This document shows, piece by piece, positions 21,983-29,924 of a stretch of 43,998 bases of DNA. The notes under the pieces are model-generated. The model was not told the origin of the DNA. It did not search any database and saw only the letters and a list, made by a program, of their open reading frames with translations. The stretch is taken from positions 1 to 43,998 of the forward strand of contig JAEEUR010000008.1 of NCBI GenBank assembly GCA_016290595.1. Reading direction: 5' to 3'. A program made the translations under genes and the position numbers. How positions within the stretch are numbered: position 1 is the first letter of the stretch; each line of letters begins with the position of its first letter. This stretch comes from Lachnospiraceae bacterium (lineage in GTDB: Bacteria; Bacillota; Clostridia; Lachnospirales; Lachnospiraceae).

Positions 21983-22510
21983 TTGACCGGATATATGGCT
22001 GAAATGAGGAAGATCGTCGGTCACAGAACGATCATCCAATGTGCCGGGAGCATCATCTGTGTCGATGAAAACGGACGGATCTTACTGGGAAAACGTTCGG
22101 ACAATCACTGCTGGGGCTATTCCGGCGGCGCCGTTGAAATAGACGAGCGCGTGGAAGACTGCGCAAGAAGAGAGCTGTATGAGGAAATGGGGCTTAAAGC
22201 GGAAGAACTCGAGTTTTTCTGTGTGAACTCCGGCCCGGAAGCCCATTACGTATACCCGAACGGAGACGAGGTCTCCAATTTTGAGATCGTCTATCTCTGC
22301 AGAAAGTGGAGCGGCACGCCGCAGCCCCTTGACGGAGAAATGGAAGAACTCAGGTTTTTTGCCTGCAGTGAGATCGATCTTTCCGAAATATCGCCGCCGG
22401 TGCGGTCCGTCGTTAAAGCGTATAGGGAGAAGGCAGGCAGCGAGATTCCGCCGGGCGGAATACGGAACGATTTGTTTGACAGAAATCAGAAGAAAGGATC
22501 GGAATCATGA
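21983..22510 (+). CDS. NUDIX hydrolase
   Basis: The protein has a complete NUDIX box, GGAVEIDERVEDCARRELYEEMG, in the order G-x5-E-x7-REL-x-EE-x-G (split only by naming; about residues 48-70). Before it lies SIICVDENGRILLGKRSDN and after it a beta strand NFEIVYLC, typical of ADP-ribose/NADH-type or general NUDIX enzymes. I chose the TTG at 21983 because GGAGGTGGAG lies directly upstream; an ATG at 21995 is an alternative. Its stop overlaps the start of the cation-efflux gene by four bases. The 175-residue length and the C-terminal PPGGIRNDLFD tail do not reveal the substrate. Confidence 0.88.
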   Translation: MTGYMAEMRKIVGHRTIIQCAGSIICVDENGRILLGKRSDNHCWGYSGGAVEIDERVEDCARRELYEEMGLKAEELEFFCVNSGPEAHYVYPNGDEVSNFEIVYLCRKWSGTPQPLDGEMEELRFFACSEIDLSEISPPVRSVVKAYREKAGSEIPPGGIRNDLFDRNQKKGSES

Positions 22511-23661
22511 AAACAGCCCTTTCGGAAAACGAAGCAGAAATGAAAACGGAAAGCTCCCGTGAAAAAACGATCATCCGGACCAGCGTCATCGGCATCATCG
22601 CCAACGTGTTCCTGGCCGGCTTCAAAGCGGTGGTCGGCCTCATGGCTAATTCCATCGCCATCGTACTGGACGCGGTCAACAACATCTCCGACGCGGGCAG
22701 TTCCCTGATCACCATCGTCGGGACGAAGCTGGCGGGGAAGGAGCCGGACAAGAAGCATCCTTTCGGCTACGGACGGATCGAGTATCTGAGCGCCATGATC
22801 ATCTCCGTGATCGTGCTGTACGCGGGCATTACCTCCTTCGTGGAATCCGTCAGACAGATCATCCATCCCGAGACGCCCGACTACAGCCCGGTATCCCTGA
22901 TCATCGTCGGCGTCGCCGTTGTAGTCAAGATCCTGCTGGGACGCTACGTAAAGAGCGTCGGGGAGAGGGTGAATTCGGACTCCCTGATCAATTCGGGCAA
23001 GGATGCGACGCTGGATTCGGTGATCTCCGCGTCCACGCTGGCGGCGGCCGGCATCTTTCTGATCTTCGGCCTGTCCTTGGAAGCCTGGCTCGGCGCGCTC
23101 ATCTCCCTTGTTATCATCAAGTCCGGCGTTGAAATGCTGCGCGATACGATCTCCCAGATCCTCGGAGAGAAAAACGATGCGGAGCTGGCCAGAAGCATTA
23201 AGGAGACCGTGACCGGCTTCCCCGAGGTCCAGGGCGCGTATGATCTGGTGCTGAACAATTACGGCCCGGACGCCTGGAACGGGTCGATCCATATCGAGGT
23301 CCCGGACGTCTGCTCCGCCGACCAGCTGGACCAGCTGATCCGGACCATCCAGATGACGGTCTATAAGAAGCACCAGGTCGTTCTGACGGCCATCGGCGTA
23401 TACTCGGTGAACACGCAGGACGAGGATGTCATCGAGACAAAAAGAAAAGTGCAGGAGATCGTTTTCTTGCACGAACACGTGAAACAGATGCACGGCTTCT
23501 ACCTGATAAAGGATCAGAAGGCCATGCGCTTTGATATCGTGGTCAGCTTTGATGCGGACGACCGCAGGGCCGTGTATGCGGCGGCCGTGGCCGACGTGCA
23601 GAAGGCTTTCCCGGACTATACGCTGCAGGTGGCTATGGATACCGATTTCGCGGAAGAATAA
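22507..23661 (+). CDS. Cation diffusion facilitator (cation-efflux) protein
   Basis: A 384-residue membrane antiporter family member that exports divalent metals in exchange for protons. Six transmembrane helices fill residues about 22-220. The family motifs AIVLDAVNNISDAGSS (TM2, Asp-rich) and LINSGKDATLDSVIS (TM5 metal-binding Asp pair) and the HPFGYGRIEYLSA loop (about residues 81-93) are present. The C-terminal cytosolic ferredoxin-like domain includes GSIHIEVPD and a second repeat at FDIVVSFDA; the tandem repeat makes it longer than the minimal family member. The start overlaps the NUDIX gene (ATGA). The transported metal (Mn, Zn, Fe) is not clear from sequence. Confidence 0.93.
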   Translation: MKTALSENEAEMKTESSREKTIIRTSVIGIIANVFLAGFKAVVGLMANSIAIVLDAVNNISDAGSSLITIVGTKLAGKEPDKKHPFGYGRIEYLSAMIISVIVLYAGITSFVESVRQIIHPETPDYSPVSLIIVGVAVVVKILLGRYVKSVGERVNSDSLINSGKDATLDSVISASTLAAAGIFLIFGLSLEAWLGALISLVIIKSGVEMLRDTISQILGEKNDAELARSIKETVTGFPEVQGAYDLVLNNYGPDAWNGSIHIEVPDVCSADQLDQLIRTIQMTVYKKHQVVLTAIGVYSVNTQDEDVIETKRKVQEIVFLHEHVKQMHGFYLIKDQKAMRFDIVVSFDADDRRAVYAAAVADVQKAFPDYTLQVAMDTDFAEE

Positions 23662-23682
23662 AAGCCGAAGAGGAGAGCGTTC

Positions 23683-23866
23683 ATGTTATACACGGAGCTG
23701 ACAAAGAAAGCCCTGAAGATCTGCTTTGACGCGCACAAGGACAAGGTCGACAAGTGCGGGATCCCGTACGTCCCGCATCGATCACGTGACTGAGCGGGAT
23801 CTGGCGCGGATACGGAAGTACCGGAAGGCGATGGAGCTTCTGGAAGGCGGGGCGGAAAACGGCTGA
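23683..23866 (+). pseudogene. Internally deleted HD-domain phosphohydrolase
   Basis: The N-terminus MLYTELTKKALKICFDAHKD and IPYV match the start of HD-domain (RelA/SpoT-like HD_4) proteins, but the frame stops after about 36 residues. Another frame continues as IDHVTERDLARIRKYRKAM and ends ENG, which looks like the C-terminal tail of the same family. Most of the domain, with the HD metal residues, is absent. The ribosome binding site AAGAGGAGAG is intact. It is a deletion remnant of a (p)ppGpp- or nucleotide-hydrolase gene. Confidence 0.6.
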
Positions 23867-23916
23867 GCTCAGCCGGGGCTTCTCCCCGTTGATATGGCAG
23901 TGAAGGGCAGAAAAAG

Positions 23917-24705
23917 ATGAAACGAATGATCGACAGTCCCGGAGGAAAGATGAAGCTCATCATCCTCCGATACGGAAAGGGCCCGGGGATCCTCTGGATC
24001 CACGGCGGCGGATACGTGACGGGAATGGCGTCCATGGTCTACTATTCCATGGGCAGGATGCTGGCCAGAAAGTACGGAGGCGCAGTGGTCTCTCCGGAGT
24101 ACCGCCTGGCGAAGAAGGCGCCGTATCCCGCGGCCCTTGAGGATTGCTATGCCGCGCTGCAGTACATGTACGCGCATGCGGATGAGCTGGGCATCGACCG
24201 CAGCCGCATCATCGTCGGCGGCGAAAGCGCCGGCGGAGGCCTGGCGGCTGCCGTCTGCCGCCTCGCCCGGGATAAGGGCGAGATACCGGTCTCGTTCCAG
24301 ATCCCGCTCTATCCGATGCTGGACTGCGAGGATACCGGCTCCTCCCGCGACAATCATGCGCACGGCTGGAATACGAAAAGAAATCACTGGGGATGGCGCT
24401 GGTATCTGCGCGATCTGTACGGAACGGACAGGGTGCCGCCCTACGCTTCGCCGTCCCGGGCAAAAGAGTACGATCATCTGCCGCCGTGCTATACCTACAT
24501 TGAGGACGGCGAGCCCTTCTACGATGAAACGCTGACCTACGTTCGGAAGCTGAAGGAAGCCGGCACCGAGGCGGCGGCCGACGTTTTCCGCGGGAACGTT
24601 CACGGCTTTGACTTTATGTTCTGGACCGCGAACGCGAAGGAAGCAAAAAAGAAGCTGCTTCAGGCGGCCGAGCCGTACATGAGCGCGGAAAAAGACGAAA
24701 AATAA
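23917..24705 (+). CDS. Alpha/beta hydrolase, hormone-sensitive-lipase type
   Basis: The 262-residue protein has the oxyanion-hole motif HGGGYVTG (about residues 29-36), the nucleophile elbow GGESAGGG (about residues 102-109, Ser 105) and a C-terminal NVHGFDFMF with the catalytic His near 232; the Asp near 205 lies in YIEDGEPFYDE. These place it in the hormone-sensitive lipase (esterase/lipase) branch, which acts on small acyl esters. No signal peptide is present. It lies 50 bases after the HD pseudogene and 94 bases before the ADP-ribosylhydrolase-type fusion. The ribosome binding site (AAGGGCAG) is modest. Confidence 0.88.
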   Translation: MKRMIDSPGGKMKLIILRYGKGPGILWIHGGGYVTGMASMVYYSMGRMLARKYGGAVVSPEYRLAKKAPYPAALEDCYAALQYMYAHADELGIDRSRIIVGGESAGGGLAAAVCRLARDKGEIPVSFQIPLYPMLDCEDTGSSRDNHAHGWNTKRNHWGWRWYLRDLYGTDRVPPYASPSRAKEYDHLPPCYTYIEDGEPFYDETLTYVRKLKEAGTEAAADVFRGNVHGFDFMFWTANAKEAKKKLLQAAEPYMSAEKDEK

Positions 24706-24759
24706 TGGACGGAAAGATGCAAATGTCAACCGGCAGGTGACGGAACCCCTTTTCCTTTC

Positions 24760-24768
24760 TGCTATACT
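24760..24768 (+). promoter_or_regulatory. Extended -10 promoter before the DraG-macro gene
   Basis: TGCTATACT matches TGnTATAnT. It stands about 30 bases upstream of the chosen start at 24800. No clear -35 was found. Confidence 0.5.
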
Positions 24769-24799
24769 TTCACCATCAAAACAAAGGAGGATGATGAAA

Positions 24800-26596
24800 A
24801 TGTACGGAGCCATCCTGGGAGATATGATCGGAGCCCCTTACGAGTTTGACAGGGGGAGCAAAACGAAGGATTTTCCGCTCTTTTGCGAGAGATCCCGCTT
24901 CACGGACGACAGCGTTATGACGGTCGCCGTCGCGGAGGCGCTGATGGACGTCGCCGGGAAAAGCGAGGCCCAGATCCGGAAGGCGCTTGTTGATTCCATG
25001 CAGAAATGGGGGAGGCAGTATCCGGACGCGGGTTACGGAGGCCGCTTTATCCGCTGGCTCTGGGCCAACGATCCGCGCCCTTACGGAAGCTACGGAAACG
25101 GTTCGGCGATGCGGGTCGCTTCAGCCGGCTGGCTGTATGAGAGCCTGGAGGAGACCAGGCGGATGGCAAGACTGACTGCCGAAGTCACGCATAACCACCC
25201 GGAAGGGATCAAAGGCGCGGAAGCGACGGCTGCAGCCATCTGGATGAGCCGGAACGGGAGCAGTAAGGAAGAGATAAAGGACTATATCGTCCGCGAATTC
25301 GGCTACGATCTTTCGCGGAGCTGCGATGAGATAAGACCCGGATACCGCCACGTGGAATCCTGTCAGGAGACGGTGCCGGAAGCCATAACGGCCTTTCTGG
25401 AAGGAGAGAGCTTTGAGGACGTGATCCGGACGGCGGTTTCGCTCGGCGGAGACTGCGATACGCTCACCTGCATCGCCGGCAGTATGGCGGAAGCCTTTTA
25501 CGGCGTTCCGGCCCTGCTGGAAAGCGAGTGCAAAAAGCGCCTGCCGGAGGATATGCGGGAAGTGCTGGAGCGCTTTGACGCGCTGCGGGGCAGAGGCTCT
25601 GATTGTATTGATGAGGATCCTTTCCTGACGGGGAACAAAACGATCAAGGAGGCCATCGGCCGCTATTACGCGGAGTCAAGTGAAGAGACCCTGACCGCGG
25701 TCCTGGAGTCGATCCGGATCCGGATGCACGAGGACGGCCATTTCATGATCCCGGTCATCCCGCCGGAGCAGATGCTGGATATAATAGACCCGGAAACGGT
25801 GAAGGTCGGCGATACGGTCCGGTCCGAGGAGGCACTGCGCTTTAAGCTGCATCATCTGCAGACGAAAGACGGCCGGAACTGGCTGGTCGCCTTTACCGGC
25901 CGGGAGGAATTTGAGAAAGGGGAATCCGCTTCCATCATTTCCTTCTTCATCGACCAGTTTCTGAAAAGCTGCCGCAATATGGCGGAAGACGGCGTCATAA
26001 TCAATCCTTGGGATAAGCCGTTCCTGCTGACAAAGGAACTGATCGAATTGATCTTCGCGGCCGATAAGCCGCAGAACCATATTTATTTCGAGATGGGGGA
26101 CATCACGAAGCTGAAGGTGGATGCCATCGTGAACGCGGCGAACCGCTCGCTTCTCGGCGGCGGCGGGGTGGACGGCGCGATCCACCGGGCGGCCGGCCCC
26201 GGTCTTAAGGAAGAATGCCGGAAGCTGGGCGGCTGTGAGACCGGCGAGGCGAAGATCACGGGCGGCTGGCTGCTTCCGGCCAAATACGTGATCCACACCG
26301 TCGGGCCTATCTACAGGACGGGGGATCCGCGCTGCGAAAAGCTGCTGTATGCCTGCTACCGGAACTCTCTGGAAGTGGCGAAGGCGCACGATCTTCATAC
26401 GGTCGCCTTCCCGGCGATCTCGACCGGAGCCTACGACTACCCGAAGCAGGAGGCCGCCGTGACCGCACTGCGGGCCGTTTCGGACTGGCTGTCGATGAAT
26501 CCGGACTACGGAATGGCGGTGATCATGGTCTGCATGGATCAGGAAACGAGAAACTGCTATCAGAAAGCGGCCGCGCAGGACACTTCTGTGGTATAA
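24800..26596 (+). CDS. ADP-ribosylglycohydrolase / SseB / macrodomain triple fusion
   Basis: A 598-residue protein in three parts. Residues about 1-265 are a DraG-type ADP-ribosylglycohydrolase: GDMIGAPYEF, FTDDSVMT (Mg-binding TDD), GNGSAMRV and SLGGDCDT, the last with its metal-binding Asp residues. Residues about 285-420 (GHFMIPVIPPEQ ... LLTKELIELIF) look like the SseB domain. Residues about 430-590 are a macrodomain: GDITKLKVDAIVNAANRSL, GGGGVDGAIHRAAG and AFPAISTGAYDYP, the complete ADP-ribose-binding loops. Two ADP-ribose-removing domains in one chain suggest full reversal of mono-ADP-ribosylation. AAAGGAGG lies nine bases before the ATG at 24800; ATGs at 24791 and 24794 are alternatives. 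The stop lies inside the promoter -10 of the next gene. Confidence 0.85.
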   Translation: MYGAILGDMIGAPYEFDRGSKTKDFPLFCERSRFTDDSVMTVAVAEALMDVAGKSEAQIRKALVDSMQKWGRQYPDAGYGGRFIRWLWANDPRPYGSYGNGSAMRVASAGWLYESLEETRRMARLTAEVTHNHPEGIKGAEATAAAIWMSRNGSSKEEIKDYIVREFGYDLSRSCDEIRPGYRHVESCQETVPEAITAFLEGESFEDVIRTAVSLGGDCDTLTCIAGSMAEAFYGVPALLESECKKRLPEDMREVLERFDALRGRGSDCIDEDPFLTGNKTIKEAIGRYYAESSEETLTAVLESIRIRMHEDGHFMIPVIPPEQMLDIIDPETVKVGDTVRSEEALRFKLHHLQTKDGRNWLVAFTGREEFEKGESASIISFFIDQFLKSCRNMAEDGVIINPWDKPFLLTKELIELIFAADKPQNHIYFEMGDITKLKVDAIVNAANRSLLGGGGVDGAIHRAAGPGLKEECRKLGGCETGEAKITGGWLLPAKYVIHTVGPIYRTGDPRCEKLLYACYRNSLEVAKAHDLHTVAFPAISTGAYDYPKQEAAVTALRAVSDWLSMNPDYGMAVIMVCMDQETRNCYQKAAAQDTSVV

Positions 26597-26597
26597 T
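26589..26597 (+). promoter_or_regulatory. Extended -10 promoter overlapping a stop codon
   Basis: TGGTATAAT, with the TAA stop of the fusion gene (26594-26596) inside the -10 hexamer. It stands about 51 bases upstream of the kinase TTG start. Confidence 0.6.
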
Positions 26598-26647
26598 AAA
26601 AAACCGGGAGACACGAAAGACTTCGAAGCGGCATACGGGAGGCTGGA

Positions 26648-27511
26648 TTGAAGATCGCAGACAGAGAACCGATACGCGAAGGCTGGTCGGGCGATAAAAA
26701 GTACCGCATCACCGATGGGAATGGCGAACGCTTTCTCTTGCGCATTTCCGATATCGCGAAGCGTGAGGCAAAGCAGGCCGAATTTGAGATGATGCGGCGC
26801 GTCGCGGCGCTGGGCGTGCCCATGTGCCTGCCGCTCGAGTTCGGCGTCTGCGAGGAAGGCGTTTACTCCGTCCAGAGCTGGATCGAGGGGAAGGGCGCGG
26901 AAGAGATGATCCCGCTGCTGCCTGCCGGAGAGCAGTACGGCTGCGGCCTTGAGGCCGGACGGATCCTTAAGACGATCCACTCCGTTCCTGCGCCGCCGTC
27001 GCAGGAAGACTGGGAGATCAGAATCAACCGGAAGATCGATACCAAGATCAGAAGGTACGGGGAATGTCCGGTCAAGTATCCGAAGGGGCAGGCGTTCATC
27101 GATTATATCAACGCCAACCGGCATCTGCTGAAGGGAAGGCCGCAGACTTTTCAGCACGGAGACTATCATATCGGAAATATGATGATCGGCTGCGGCGGGA
27201 AGCTTTTTATTATCGATTTCGACCGCAGCGATTTCGGGGATCCCTGGGAGGAATTCAACCGGATCGTCTGGTGCGCCCAGAAATCCGCGCCCTTTGCTTC
27301 CGGTATGGTGAACGGATACTTTGACGGAAACGTCCCGGCGGATTTCTGGAAGCTGCTGGCCCTGTATATCTCGGCCAATACGCTCTCGTCGGTCTGCTGG
27401 GCGATCCCTTACGGGGAGGCCCAGGTCCAGATCATGCTGGACCAGGCGGAAGAAGTGCTGGCCTGGTATCATGATATGACGGACCCGGTACCGGCCTGGC
27501 ATCAAATATGA
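26648..27511 (+). CDS. Aminoglycoside-phosphotransferase-like kinase
   Basis: A 287-residue kinase of the APH/choline-kinase fold. The catalytic loop HGDYHIGNM (about residues 172-180; His-x-Asp...Asn) and the Mg-binding IDFDRSDFGDP (about 193-203) are both intact, and the N-lobe has KYRITDGNGERFLLRIS (Lys/Arg near residue 32 for ATP). Such proteins phosphorylate hydroxyls on aminoglycosides, macrolides, sugars or small metabolites; the actual substrate is not clear and resistance should not be assumed. The TTG at 26648 is preceded by GGGAGG; no ATG fits better. The TGA of this gene overlaps the next extended -10 element. Confidence 0.85.
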   Translation: MKIADREPIREGWSGDKKYRITDGNGERFLLRISDIAKREAKQAEFEMMRRVAALGVPMCLPLEFGVCEEGVYSVQSWIEGKGAEEMIPLLPAGEQYGCGLEAGRILKTIHSVPAPPSQEDWEIRINRKIDTKIRRYGECPVKYPKGQAFIDYINANRHLLKGRPQTFQHGDYHIGNMMIGCGGKLFIIDFDRSDFGDPWEEFNRIVWCAQKSAPFASGMVNGYFDGNVPADFWKLLALYISANTLSSVCWAIPYGEAQVQIMLDQAEEVLAWYHDMTDPVPAWHQI

Positions 27512-27517
27512 TATAAT
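27509..27517 (+). promoter_or_regulatory. Extended -10 promoter overlapping a stop codon
   Basis: TGATATAAT; the TGA is the stop codon of the kinase gene. It may drive the short peptide at 27596 and the papain-fold gene at 27771. Confidence 0.6.
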
Positions 27518-27595
27518 AAACAAACAGTAACGATAAATGAAAAATACTGCCGGCCGCCCGGATGGCCAGGGGCCGGCGGAGAGAAGGAAGGATCT

Positions 27596-27682
27596 GTGGG
27601 TGCAACTATGAGTTTTAGCTGGATTTCCATTTTTTCGAGTATCATCGCTATTCTGCTTCTGCTGAAGCTGATCTTCGGCTGA
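27596..27682 (+). CDS. Small hydrophobic peptide, 24-28 aa
   Basis: Frame MSFSWISIFSSIIAILLLLKLIFG from the ATG at 27608, or four residues more from the in-frame GTG at 27596. The GTG is preceded by GAAGGAAGG four bases upstream, the ATG by nothing comparable, so the GTG start is preferred. It is one hydrophobic helix with a single Lys. It has the looks of a small membrane peptide, possibly an accessory subunit or regulator; no family is recognised. It lies between the extended -10 at 27509 and the papain-fold gene 88 bases downstream. Confidence 0.4.
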   Translation: MGATMSFSWISIFSSIIAILLLLKLIFG

Positions 27683-27770
27683 GAACAGCCGAATCGTATG
27701 AAAGCCTGCCGCGGAAGAAACGAATAAACGGATAAAGCACACTTTTTTATCGATTGGAGGAGACAAAGAA

Positions 27771-29021
27771 ATGAGTGAAACGCATGATCAGCCGGCCAGC
27801 CAGGGCGTGGCCAACGTCTTAAAGCGGGCCAAACAGTTCGCAAACGTCCGCTGGATCCCCGTGGCTTCGATGCCCAAGAGCGTCTCCAGCGACTACAGCA
27901 ATTTCCCGGAGAAAACGGTTCCCGGACACTGGGCGCCCGACTATCCCCGGAAAGGCCTGCCGTATTCGTCGGCCCGGTACGAGGAGAAGTATATCGGCAC
28001 CAACGTGCTGCTGGAAACCTTTATGACCGCGCTGAAGAATCCGAAGAGCGTGCTTTATACCCGCGACTGGACCGGCAAGGGCCCGCGGATGAGCAGCTGG
28101 TACGGGATCGTCTGCAGCGGCTACGCCAGCTACTGCCTGGATCTGCCGGAGTTTAGGAACACCTCCCGCTGGCGGGATTACGGCGACATCGAAGTGATCA
28201 AGCTGGAATCGGCCCAGCAGATGAAACTGGGCGACACGATGCTCAGCCAGAGCCACGTGGTCGTGATCACGGATATCGTCCGCGACGAGACGGGTAAGGT
28301 CCTTCGCCTGACCGTCTCCGAGAGCGTTCTGCCGCTCGTGGCCGTGAACGAATTCTCGGCCGAAGAGTTCGAGCGCTACTGGATCCCGAACGGCTATATG
28401 ATCTGCCGCTACAAAAACATCGATCAGGTGACCTACACGCCTTCGCCTTTCGTGAAGGTGGAGGGCGATCCGGAACTGCCGCCGTATGAATACAATACCG
28501 CCTTTATGACCGACTACGGCGAGAAAGCCGACTACAAGCTCGGCGAGTCCGTGGAATTCAACGTCTTCGAAGAGGGCTGGCAGGAGCTTGTCGTGAAGGG
28601 AAGCGACGGGCGCGAAGCGGCCCGCATGGAAGTCGGCGACCCCGGCGTCTATACGTTCAAACCGGCCCGGAAGGGCGGCTATACCGCCGTTCTTAAGAAG
28701 GAAGGCGCGGAAAGCGCTCCGCTGTATTTCCACGTGACCGCGCTCCGCTGCCGGACGGAAGTCTTCCCGGGCGGCGTTACGGTCTATATGGAGGCGGAGG
28801 AAGGCGAGAGCCTGACCGAAGTCATCGCGTTCGCGAAGACCGAAAAGAACGAGCGTTTCCACGGCGTCTTTACCGAAGAAGACCGGAAAGCCGGCTGCGT
28901 AAGGATCGACGGGCTTCCCGCCGGGACCTATACGGTGAAGGGCTATGCCAGCAATGACTTCGGCATGTACAGTTCTCCGGCTGTGACGGTGGAGATCCCG
29001 GCGGCACCGCAGCAGGCCTGA
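27771..29021 (+). CDS. Papain-fold (NlpC/P60-like) hydrolase with beta-sandwich tail
   Basis: The 416-residue protein has a Cys-His hydrolase core: IVCSGYASYCLDLP (Cys near residue 115) and SQSHVVVITDIV (His near 161) in the order and spacing of NlpC/P60 or related papain-like cysteine peptidases/amidases. The C-terminal half (residues about 230-410) consists of short beta-rich repeats such as VYTFKPARKGGYTAVLK and YTVKGYASNDFGMYS, like bacterial immunoglobulin-type sandwiches. No signal peptide is present, which is odd for a cell-wall enzyme; it may act in the cytosol or leave by another route. GGAGGAGAC lies before the ATG. The terminator at 29055-29100 follows. Confidence 0.7.
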   Translation: MSETHDQPASQGVANVLKRAKQFANVRWIPVASMPKSVSSDYSNFPEKTVPGHWAPDYPRKGLPYSSARYEEKYIGTNVLLETFMTALKNPKSVLYTRDWTGKGPRMSSWYGIVCSGYASYCLDLPEFRNTSRWRDYGDIEVIKLESAQQMKLGDTMLSQSHVVVITDIVRDETGKVLRLTVSESVLPLVAVNEFSAEEFERYWIPNGYMICRYKNIDQVTYTPSPFVKVEGDPELPPYEYNTAFMTDYGEKADYKLGESVEFNVFEEGWQELVVKGSDGREAARMEVGDPGVYTFKPARKGGYTAVLKKEGAESAPLYFHVTALRCRTEVFPGGVTVYMEAEEGESLTEVIAFAKTEKNERFHGVFTEEDRKAGCVRIDGLPAGTYTVKGYASNDFGMYSSPAVTVEIPAAPQQA

Positions 29022-29054
29022 TCGTACCGGCTGCCGGCGTCATATCATATGGGA

Positions 29055-29100
29055 AAGCGGTGGACGTGTCCGGAGAGCGGCATGTCCATCGCTTCTTTTT
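29055..29100 (+). terminator. Rho-independent terminator
   Basis: AAGCGGTGGACGTG pairs with CATGTCCATCGCTT (two G-T pairs) around TCCGGAGAGCGG, and CTTTTT follows. It ends the papain-fold gene. Confidence 0.8.
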
Positions 29101-29143
29101 ACCGTATTTTTGCAAAAAAATAAAAATCCCCCTGCGTCAGGTA

Positions 29144-29174
29144 TTGCTCGTGACGCAGCGTCATGAGTTAGGAT
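29144..29174 (+). promoter_or_regulatory. MerR-type promoter with 19-bp spacer and operator
   Basis: TTGCTC (29144-29149) and TAGGAT (29169-29174) are 19 bases apart, the long spacer typical of MerR-controlled promoters. A perfect palindrome TGACGCAGCGTCA (29151-29163) fills the spacer, as expected of a MerR/TipA-type operator. This indicates autoregulation of the MerR gene and its protease partner. Confidence 0.75.
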
Positions 29175-29198
29175 GGCGCCGAAAGGAGGTCGTTGACT

Positions 29199-29924
29199 AT
29201 GTCACAGTACACCACGGGAGAGCTGGCGAAGCAGTGCGGCGTCACGGTCCGGACAGTTCAGTTCTACGACCAGAAAGGGATCCTGATTCCCAGTGCGCTG
29301 ACGGAGGGGGGCAGAAGACTGTATTCCGATGAAGACCTGAAACGGATGAAGATCATCTGCTTCCTGCGGGATACGGGCCTGTCGCTGGATACCATCGGGC
29401 AGCTGCTGAAGGAAGAGGATCCCGGCAGCGTCATCTCCGTTTTGCTGGAACAGCAGGAACAGCAGCTGCAGGAGGAGATCCGTGAGCGACGGGAAAAACA
29501 GGACAGGCTGGCAGAACTGAAAAAAGGCCTGAAGGAGGTATCATCGTTCTCCATAGAAACCATCGGTGACATAGCGGCTGTTATGGAAGGAAAAAAGAAC
29601 CTGGGAACTCTCCGGCGGAATCTGTTATTCGTCGGGATCCCGCTGAATGTTCTCGGCTGGGCGGCGCTCGCACTGTGGATCATCAAGGGGATCTGGCAGC
29701 CCTGTGTGGTGCTGGCCGTGATCGGCATCCCGCTGGGGATATGGCTCGCTTACCGGTATATCCGGAAGGTGGCATATATCTGCCCGCAGTGCCATGAGGT
29801 GTTCCGGCCCGCCTGGAAAGAGGCACTGTTCGCAAAACACTCCCGCTGGACCCGAAAGCTGACCTGTACGAAATGCGGCCATCACGGATTCTGCGTAGAG
29901 ACGTGGGGAGGCGATGGGGCATGA
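29199..29924 (+). CDS. Membrane-anchored MerR-family regulator with zinc ribbon
   Basis: Residues 1-70 are a MerR winged helix-turn-helix (YTTGELAKQCGVTVRTVQFY, split only in naming), followed by a long coiled-coil helix rich in Gln, Glu and Arg (about 78-112). Unlike ordinary MerR proteins there are then two transmembrane helices (about residues 142-162, LLFVGIPLNVLGWAALAL, and 168-186, VVLAVIGIPLGIWLAY). A C-terminal zinc ribbon has CPQC (about 195-198) and CTKC (about 223-226) pairs. The ATG at 29199 follows AAAGGAGG by ten bases. The stop overlaps the CPBP protease start (ATGA). The promoter has the 19-bp MerR spacer and palindromic operator, so autoregulation is likely. Signal input through the membrane part is inferred. 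Confidence 0.82.
   Translation: MSQYTTGELAKQCGVTVRTVQFYDQKGILIPSALTEGGRRLYSDEDLKRMKIICFLRDTGLSLDTIGQLLKEEDPGSVISVLLEQQEQQLQEEIRERREKQDRLAELKKGLKEVSSFSIETIGDIAAVMEGKKNLGTLRRNLLFVGIPLNVLGWAALALWIIKGIWQPCVVLAVIGIPLGIWLAYRYIRKVAYICPQCHEVFRPAWKEALFAKHSRWTRKLTCTKCGHHGFCVETWGGDGA

Noticed and set aside
26648-27511. Aminoglycoside resistance gene
   Set aside because: Only the general kinase fold is shown; many such proteins phosphorylate other metabolites, and no resistance context is present.
25676-27766. Long minus-strand open frame (696 codons)
   Set aside because: Antisense to the SseB/macrodomain gene, the kinase gene and two promoters; low-complexity Arg/Pro-rich translation without a domain.
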